Positions 1 through 3,787 of a DNA stretch of 5,172 bases are shown one piece after another; position 1 is the stretch's first letter; each line of letters begins with the position of its first letter. The notes under the pieces are model-generated. The model worked only from the letters and a program-made list of their open reading frames with translations, did no database searches and had not been told where the DNA came from. The translations under genes and the position numbers were made by a program. Source of the stretch: an uncultured Erysipelotrichaceae bacterium (lineage in GTDB: Bacteria > Bacillota_I > Bacilli_A > Erysipelotrichales > Erysipelotrichaceae); NCBI GenBank assembly GCA_905201565.1, contig CAJKOS010000135.1:1-5172 (forward strand), given 5' to 3'.

Positions 1-30
1 AAAATCTTTGCCATTTTGCTTTATCGCACC

Positions 31-59
31 AAAAGAAAAGTGGCACCACAGGGGTGCCA
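31..59 (-). terminator. Hairpin with T-rich tail after the nuclease gene
   Basis: Seen: on the minus strand TGGCACC (59-53) pairs perfectly with GGTGCCA (47-41) around a 5-nt loop, followed by CTTTTCTTTT (40-31). This is the layout of an intrinsic terminator, about 55 nt past the nuclease stop codon, and it could end the NifX-like/nuclease transcript. The tail is interrupted by a C, so efficiency is uncertain. Both hairpin arms can also pair with other nearby segments (see 37-98), so it may be one state of a switch rather than a plain terminator. Confidence 0.5.
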
Positions 60-98
60 GCACTGTCAAGGTGCTGTCCTCCTTATGGGTACCACTTT
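37..98 (-). other. Nested, mutually exclusive inverted repeats
   Basis: Seen: positions 37-47 (AAAGTGGCACC) are complementary to 88-98 (GGTACCACTTT) at 10 of 11 positions, and the odd position is a G-U pair in the minus-strand RNA. Between them, 58-63 (CAGCAC) pairs with 71-76 (GTGCTG). The outer stem uses the same bases (41-47) as the terminator-like hairpin 41-59, and the inner stem shares 58-59 with it, so the pairings compete, as in attenuators and riboswitch expression platforms. I do not recognise a known riboswitch or T-box core. A strong Shine-Dalgarno-like AAGGAGG (minus strand, 84-78) sits inside the structure. What the element controls, if anything, lies left of the window. Confidence 0.35.
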
Positions 99-113
99 AA
101 AAGCACATCTTTT

Positions 114-926
114 TTATTCTACAGCATGATTGGAACCATCCCGATAATCAATCTCAACGCCAGGTTCTACATTATAGGCATAGATGCACCAGCAAATTCC
201 TTCGCCTTCATCTTCAATGGAATACGCCTCCATTAAAACACCCCTGGCAACCAGCTCATCACCGACAAATACCGGTGTGACACGATATCTGACATGATTA
301 CCGGTTTCCCTGATGTATTCGAGCACTTCCATCTCATTGTCAAGCATACCGTTGATATTCATGGACCTTGTACCGGTGATGAGATTTCTCTCTTCCGCAT
401 TTGCTCCGCAAAGAGAAAAAGCGATGAGATGGCACCGGTTATAAAGACTTTCCCCATCCACAAAATCATAACGGACAGACTGCCATCCGGTAGGCTTTAC
501 CTCAGAGATAGACTCCCTTTCTTCAGTTGGCAACGTATCCGTAGAAAGTATGGCATCTGCTGTACCACACCTGCCAAACAAATCCAGCGCACTGTATTGC
601 ACATAGGATTCTGGTTCCATTTCTTCATCCAGGAAGTATGGTTCATCATCATTCACCACAATCCATGGCTGCCCATCATATTCCGGCAATTCTTCATAGT
701 TGAACGGAAGACTCTGGTCATGGAATAAAACATCTGGCGCAAAGACCGAAGTCAGTGTCAACACAAACCCAAGCAATGCAAGAGTACCTGCCGACATCAG
801 TTTCTTCTGGTCTTTCTTTCTGCGTTTATACTTTGGAATAGCATGCCATCTGTATAACAGCAAAAGGAAAGCAGAAAGTGTTACCAGGGTAAACAGCGCA
901 AACAGCAGAGTAGAAGATTGTGCCAT
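114..926 (-). CDS. Membrane-anchored DNA/RNA non-specific endonuclease (NRCH type)
   Basis: This 270-residue protein belongs to the DNA/RNA non-specific endonuclease (beta-beta-alpha-metal, EndA/NucA-like) family of Bacillota. Two hydrophobic segments at about residues 6-25 and 45-63, separated by a very basic stretch (KYKRRKK), predict a membrane anchor. The catalytic domain follows, probably on the outer face. The motif Asn-Arg-Cys-His at 163-166 replaces the classical Asp-Arg-Gly-His; His166 would be the general base, and the stretch NLITGTRSMN (181-190) supplies the metal-binding Asn region. Downstream, TGNHVRYRVTPVF is typical of this subfamily. The family cuts nucleic acid without sequence preference; suggested roles include nutrient scavenging, DNA processing during uptake, or toxin-like activity, and nothing here separates them. 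ATG at 926 is preferred. A TTG at 941 in the same frame would overlap the upstream stop. Neither has a strong ribosome-binding site, so translation is probably coupled to the NifX-like gene ending 5 nt before. Confidence 0.88.
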   Translation of the reverse strand: MAQSSTLLFALFTLVTLSAFLLLLYRWHAIPKYKRRKKDQKKLMSAGTLALLGFVLTLTSVFAPDVLFHDQSLPFNYEELPEYDGQPWIVVNDDEPYFLDEEMEPESYVQYSALDLFGRCGTADAILSTDTLPTEERESISEVKPTGWQSVRYDFVDGESLYNRCHLIAFSLCGANAEERNLITGTRSMNINGMLDNEMEVLEYIRETGNHVRYRVTPVFVGDELVARGVLMEAYSIEDEGEGICWCIYAYNVEPGVEIDYRDGSNHAVE

Positions 927-931
927 GTCAC

Positions 932-1297
932 TTATGCGCAATGGTGATGTCCACCATTTTCATGACAGGAACATCCCATCGCTGCACTTGCAGCACCAAG
1001 CTGTCCATCAAGGAAAGCTTCCACGGCACTGTCCGCATCGCCTTCTGCACCGGCAAATACGGAAATACCATACTGGGCAAGGGCATTGAACATACCCTGA
1101 CCAAGTCCACCACAGATGACCGCATCCACATCTGCTTCATGCAAAAAATCCGCAAGGGCATGGTGAGAAGCACCGTGGGTATCTGTCACAGCACTGCCTG
1201 TTACCGCACCATTTTCAATCGTATACATCTTGAAGAATTCTGTTTTTCCAAAATGCTGGAAGACAGAACCATTGTCATAGGTTACTGCAATTTTCAT
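932..1297 (-). CDS. NifX/NifB-like dinitrogenase iron-molybdenum cofactor family protein
   Basis: A 121-residue protein of the Nitro_FeMo-Co (NifX / NafY / NifB C-terminal) fold. The N-terminus MKIAVTYDNGSVFQHFGKTE shows the hallmark His-Phe-Gly motif (residues 15-17), and the alternating core DAVICGGLGQGMFNAL with Cys62 is characteristic. The C-terminal tail from residue 108 is rich in Cys and His (Cys109, Cys111, His112, His117-119, Cys120), which suggests metal or Fe-S cluster binding. Stand-alone members are widespread in non-nitrogen-fixing anaerobes, where their role is not established; no nif gene is seen here, so a role in nitrogenase is unlikely. ATG at 1297 is chosen because GGAGGT (1310-1305) lies 7-8 nt upstream; ten more in-frame residues upstream would be encoded inside the hairpin. 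It is the first gene of a unit with the nuclease, and its ribosome-binding site is inside a strong hairpin. Confidence 0.9.
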   Translation of the reverse strand: MKIAVTYDNGSVFQHFGKTEFFKMYTIENGAVTGSAVTDTHGASHHALADFLHEADVDAVICGGLGQGMFNALAQYGISVFAGAEGDADSAVEAFLDGQLGAASAAMGCSCHENGGHHHCA

Positions 1298-1300
1298 ATT

Positions 1301-1345
1301 AAAAACCTCCATTCCGCATTCTATCACAGAATACGAAACGGAGGT
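1301..1345 (-). terminator. 18-bp hairpin plus U5: GH4 terminator overlapping the next gene's ribosome-binding site
   Basis: Seen: plus-strand 1305-1322 is complementary to 1328-1345 at 15 of 18 positions, with a 5-nt loop (1323-1327). In the minus-strand RNA the three exceptions are all G-U pairs, so all 18 positions pair there, while the plus-strand RNA would have three mismatches. The 3' arm ends in GGAGGT and runs into UUUUU (1305-1301). It begins 11 nt past the GH4 stop codon, so it looks like that gene's intrinsic terminator. The GGAGGT is also the ribosome-binding site of the NifX-like gene, whose ATG is at 1297. RNA that reads through would therefore hide that site. Confidence 0.7.
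1318..1326 (-). promoter_or_regulatory. Candidate extended -10 promoter for the NifX-like/nuclease unit
   Basis: Seen: the minus strand reads TGATAGAAT (1326-1318), matching the extended -10 form TG-N-TATAAT with 5 of 6 hexamer bases. No good -35 box lies 16-18 bp upstream, as is usual for extended -10 promoters. Inferred transcription start is around 1311, giving a leader of about 14 nt that keeps GGAGGT but lacks the 5' arm of the hairpin, so the ribosome-binding site would be free. It is a short motif in an AT-containing region and may be chance. Confidence 0.35.
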
Positions 1346-1356
1346 ACTGAGTAAAC

Positions 1357-2754
1357 TTAGAGACCCTTCTCTGTCAGCATTCTTGCTGTTTCATCCTTGA
1401 TGGTAACACCCTTTGCCTCAAGTTCAGCAATCTTATCTGCAAACTGTGGCAGATACTTCTTATGAGCAACGAGCATTTCATCAAGCAGATCCTGTGCGCA
1501 CTGACCATGTGTAACAAGAGGGTTGATTTCAAATGCTTCAAGAGCCTTGTTGTAGTTACCAGTCAGAGCTGCCTCGATGATTGTTTCTTCCATAGCCTTC
1601 ATCAGCTGTACCATACCACGGACTGCTGGTTCCATATGACCGAAGGCAAGAGGTTCAGCACCATTTCTTGTAATACGTGCAGAAACTTCTACGATCGCAT
1701 CAGCTGGAAGATCTGGCATAGCGCCTCTGTTTTCTGTGGAGACAACCATGACCTTGCCAGTGTTGCCATAAATAGCAGCGATTGTTTCGCAAGCCGCATC
1801 ACTGTAGTACTTGCCACCACGCTTACCGAGCAGTTCAGGCATTTCATGGAGATTTGGATCCTTGTAGAGTTCAAACAGTTCAGATTCAACCTTCTTGACT
1901 GCTTCAGCACGGCACTCATGCTTGTCGAACTCTTCGAGCTCCTTCTTCATCATTTCATTTGTCAGATAGTAATATCTGTGGTAGCCGCATGGCAGGCAGT
2001 CCATAGCGAGCAGATGATCGAGAAGGAACTTTTCATTCTGGATGTTCTGCATGTTGGACTTGTCATCTTCCATCATCTTGTAAGCAACCTTATGTGTGAC
2101 ATTTTCGCCTGTCTTTGCATCAAAGACCTTATGGAAGTGGAAGTGGTTGAGACCAGCAAACTGGAAGTTGTAGTCGCCTTCCTTGCCACCGAGCATTTCA
2201 GGTTCCTGCATCATGATGTTAACCGGAACATTGCAAAGACCGATGCACTTCTTCCAACCGCACTGACGGATGACTGTTTCAGTAATCATACCGGATGGGT
2301 TTGTGAAGTTGATCAGCCATGCATTCGGGCAGAGTTCCTTCATGTCGTTGACGATATCGCGGATAACCGGTGCAGTTCTCAGCAGCTTGAACATACCGCC
2401 AGCACCATTTGTTTCCTGGCCGAGCATACCATGGGAAAGAGGAATTCTTTCATCCTTGATACGTGCATTGAGAAGACCTACACGGAACTGTGTTGTAACG
2501 AAGTCCGCATCCTTGAGAGCTTCTCTTCTGTCCAGTGTCAGATGAACCTTGACATCATATGGGGAAGCATCCCACATTCTCTGTGCAAGTGCACCGACGA
2601 TTTCAAGCTTTTCCTTTCCATCTTCGATGTCAACGAGCCAGATTTCTCTGATCGGCAGTCTGTCATAACGCTTGATGAAACCATTCATCAGTTCTGGTGT
2701 GTAGCTGGAACCACCACCGATGGTAACAATTTTTACTCCTTTTTTCTCACTCAT
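1357..2754 (-). CDS. 6-phospho-beta-glucosidase, glycoside hydrolase family 4
   Basis: A 465-residue cytoplasmic enzyme of the LicH/CelF type, of normal family length. It hydrolyses 6-phospho-beta-glucosides such as cellobiose-6-phosphate to glucose-6-phosphate and an aglycone or glucose, by an NAD-dependent oxidation-elimination mechanism with a divalent metal. Visible features: the NAD-binding loop GGGSSYTP (13-20); GQETNG (112-117) followed by KLLRTAPVI; NFTNPSG (149-155); the metal-site Cys174 in CNVP and His204 in GLNHFHF; a Tyr-rich stretch YHRYYY (258-263) where the catalytic Tyr is expected; and ENRGAMPDLP (341-350). ATG at 2754 is chosen because AGGAGG (2768-2763) stands 8 nt upstream and the protein then begins directly before the Rossmann strand; an in-frame extension to 2832 would run through the promoter. 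It is divergent from the RpiR-type regulator, which probably controls it. Substrate specificity within the 6-phospho-glucosidases is inferred. Confidence 0.93.
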   Translation of the reverse strand: MSEKKGVKIVTIGGGSSYTPELMNGFIKRYDRLPIREIWLVDIEDGKEKLEIVGALAQRMWDASPYDVKVHLTLDRREALKDADFVTTQFRVGLLNARIKDERIPLSHGMLGQETNGAGGMFKLLRTAPVIRDIVNDMKELCPNAWLINFTNPSGMITETVIRQCGWKKCIGLCNVPVNIMMQEPEMLGGKEGDYNFQFAGLNHFHFHKVFDAKTGENVTHKVAYKMMEDDKSNMQNIQNEKFLLDHLLAMDCLPCGYHRYYYLTNEMMKKELEEFDKHECRAEAVKKVESELFELYKDPNLHEMPELLGKRGGKYYSDAACETIAAIYGNTGKVMVVSTENRGAMPDLPADAIVEVSARITRNGAEPLAFGHMEPAVRGMVQLMKAMEETIIEAALTGNYNKALEAFEINPLVTHGQCAQDLLDEMLVAHKKYLPQFADKIAELEAKGVTIKDETARMLTEKGL

Positions 2755-2781
2755 GAGTCTTTCCTCCTGTTGTATGTACAC

Positions 2782-2810
2782 ACCATAGCAGGGAAAAACG
2801 AGCAAAACAA
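2782..2810 (-). promoter_or_regulatory. Candidate promoter of the GH4 gene
   Basis: Seen on the minus strand: TTGTTT (2810-2805), a 17-bp spacer, then TATGGT (2787-2782) preceded by TGC, an extended -10. Transcription would start near 2775, leaving a leader of about 20 nt that contains the AGGAGG at 2768-2763. A better -35 hexamer, TTGACT (2832-2827), lies further upstream and touches the first operator repeat, but only a poor -10 (TGTTTT, 2809-2804) follows it at 17 bp. Either may be used. Confidence 0.45.
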
Positions 2811-2831
2811 CCGTCATGGTGAAACCAGTCA

Positions 2832-2846
2832 ATTTATTTCGGAATA
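2832..2846 (+). repeat. Operator-like direct repeat, copy 1 (GH4 side)
   Basis: ATTTATTTCGGAATA, identical to 2862-2876, with start-to-start spacing of 30 bp, close to three helical turns. With the next base it forms the imperfect palindrome TTATTTCGGAATAA (2834-2847; 12 of 14 positions symmetric), as expected for a site bound by a dimeric RpiR-type HTH protein. It abuts the TTGACT hexamer upstream of the GH4 gene. Likely binding by the adjacent regulator is inference. Confidence 0.65.
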
Positions 2847-2861
2847 ATGATGTTTTTTACC

Positions 2862-2876
2862 ATTTATTTCGGAATA
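2862..2876 (+). repeat. Operator-like direct repeat, copy 2 (regulator side)
   Basis: The second exact copy of the 15-bp repeat at 2832-2846. Its last six bases also form the left arm of the palindrome at 2871-2883. It covers the -35 region of the regulator gene's candidate promoter, so occupancy would be expected to repress that gene (autoregulation, inferred). Confidence 0.65.
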
Positions 2877-2883
2877 TTATTCC
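2871..2883. promoter_or_regulatory. 13-bp perfect palindrome in the divergent promoter region
   Basis: GGAATA (2871-2876) and TATTCC (2878-2883) are exact reverse complements around a single T. This gives a third, inverted copy of the GGAATA half-element present in both direct repeats. It lies 7 bp upstream of the regulator's extended -10, a classic position for an operator. The protein that binds is most simply the RpiR-type regulator encoded next to it. Confidence 0.55.
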
Positions 2884-2889
2884 TTTTTA

Positions 2890-2898
2890 TGGTACAAT
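2890..2898 (+). promoter_or_regulatory. Extended -10 promoter of the RpiR-type gene, predicting a leaderless mRNA
   Basis: Seen: TGGTACAAT fits TG-N-TATAAT with 5 of 6 hexamer bases. The expected start point, about 7 nt downstream, falls on position 2905, the A of the ATG. No Shine-Dalgarno sequence precedes that ATG. An alternative -10, TATTAT (2875-2880), would give a leader of about 18 nt, also without a ribosome-binding site. There is no convincing -35 for either. Confidence 0.5.
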
Positions 2899-2904
2899 CA
2901 GAAT

Positions 2905-3726
2905 ATGAAATACAACATGATTCTCACAGAACAGACTGGCTTTACATCAACTGAAAAAGTCATTGCCAACTATATTACGACACATCGTGAAGATATTTTA
3001 CAGATGTCGATCCAGAAACTTGCCCGGGAGACCTACACTTCCACAAGTGCCATCATGCGTCTTTGTGCACGCATGGGACTCTCCGGTTTCAAGGAATTCA
3101 AGATCCGCTATGCCCAGGAACTCAGCGAACCAGCAGATGACAGCACAGAAATTGATCCAAACTTCCCATTTTCTCCTAATGACAGCGTAGGAGAAATCGC
3201 TGCCCAGCTGCAGAAGCTGACAATGCAGTGCCTCAGGGATGCTCGCAAACTGTTATCGGTCTCTGATGTCAGGAAAGCATGTTCGATCATGAAAGAAGCG
3301 ACACATGTTGCCATATTCGGTGTAGGTGATGCCTATCTTGCCGGACTTACCTTCCAGGCGCGCATGATGCGGGCAGGTCTCAATATGCTTGTTACAACGG
3401 TTTATGGAGAACAGGGCTACCTTGCCGAGAATATGCATCGAGGAGACTGTGGCATATTGCTTTCCTACAGCGGCACAACCTATGCGACCATCGATTGTGC
3501 GGAAAAGATGAAACAAAATGGTGTTTTCACCATCTGTATTACCGCCGGCAAAGATTCACCACTTGCCAAAATATCGGATATCACATTATATCTGCCTGCC
3601 AAAGAAGAAAAGTTCCACCGCATTGCAAGCTTCTTCTCACAGACAGCGATGGAATACTACCTCAATGTCATCTATTCCTGTCTCTATGTCATGGATTATG
3701 AAAAACTCAGCAAAAAAGCAATCTGA
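2905..3726 (+). CDS. MurR/RpiR family transcriptional regulator (HTH + SIS)
   Basis: A 273-residue DNA-binding regulator of standard family length. Residues 1 to about 75 form the RpiR-type helix-turn-helix domain: LTEQTGFTSTEKVIANYI, then SIQKLARETYTSTSAIMRLC and MGLSGFKEFK. Residues of about 115-240 form a sugar-isomerase (SIS) domain, with VAIFGVGDAYLAG (136-147), LLSYSGTT (185-192, the phospho-sugar-binding Ser/Thr loop) and ICITAGKDSPLAKISD. Family members bind phosphorylated sugars through SIS and repress or activate catabolic genes. Placed between two 6-phospho-beta-glucosidase genes, it most likely responds to a beta-glucoside phosphate or glucose-6-phosphate and controls the divergent GH4 gene and itself; control of the GH1 gene is possible, but that promoter lies outside the window. 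ATG 2905 is the only reasonable start: no in-frame ATG, GTG or TTG lies between an upstream stop (2848-2850) and it, and ATG 2917 is the next. It lacks a Shine-Dalgarno site. Confidence 0.92.
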   Translation: MKYNMILTEQTGFTSTEKVIANYITTHREDILQMSIQKLARETYTSTSAIMRLCARMGLSGFKEFKIRYAQELSEPADDSTEIDPNFPFSPNDSVGEIAAQLQKLTMQCLRDARKLLSVSDVRKACSIMKEATHVAIFGVGDAYLAGLTFQARMMRAGLNMLVTTVYGEQGYLAENMHRGDCGILLSYSGTTYATIDCAEKMKQNGVFTICITAGKDSPLAKISDITLYLPAKEEKFHRIASFFSQTAMEYYLNVIYSCLYVMDYEKLSKKAI

Positions 3727-3741
3727 CAGGACAACTACAGC

Positions 3742-3777
3742 AATAAAAAATGGAGGCAGATAATTCTGTCTCCATTT
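3742..3777. terminator. Bidirectional intrinsic terminator between convergent genes
   Basis: Seen: 3748-3760 pairs with 3765-3777 (13 bp including one G-T position, 4-nt loop TAAT). On the minus strand the stem is followed by TTTTTTATT (3750-3742), a good U-tract ending the GH1 transcript just past its stop at 3788. On the plus strand the tail is only TTTCAATT, so termination of the regulator gene, whose stop is 15 nt before the element, should be weaker. Confidence 0.85.
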
Positions 3778-3787
3778 CAATTATGAT

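Noticed and set aside
927..941. TTG start for the nuclease at 941
   Set aside because: It would overlap the upstream stop codon, has no ribosome-binding site and adds only five residues; ATG at 926 is simpler.
920..1354. 144-codon plus-strand frame opposite the NifX-like gene
   Set aside because: It lies antisense to a well-supported gene, and its composition is non-protein-like.
2791..2806. Possible catabolite-response (cre) site near the GH4 promoter
   Set aside because: Only the central CG and a few A's match; the outer TG and CA bases of the consensus are missing.
2755..2832. N-terminal extension of the GH4 protein to an ATG at 2832
   Set aside because: The extra 26 residues would cover the ribosome-binding site and candidate promoter. 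The start at 2754 has AGGAGG at ideal spacing and matches the family N-terminus.
1462..2847. 461-codon open frame on the plus strand opposite the GH4 gene
   Set aside because: It is antisense to a clear GH4 enzyme with all family motifs, contains no recognisable domain and is rich in Cys/His/Phe, as expected for a shadow frame produced by codon bias.
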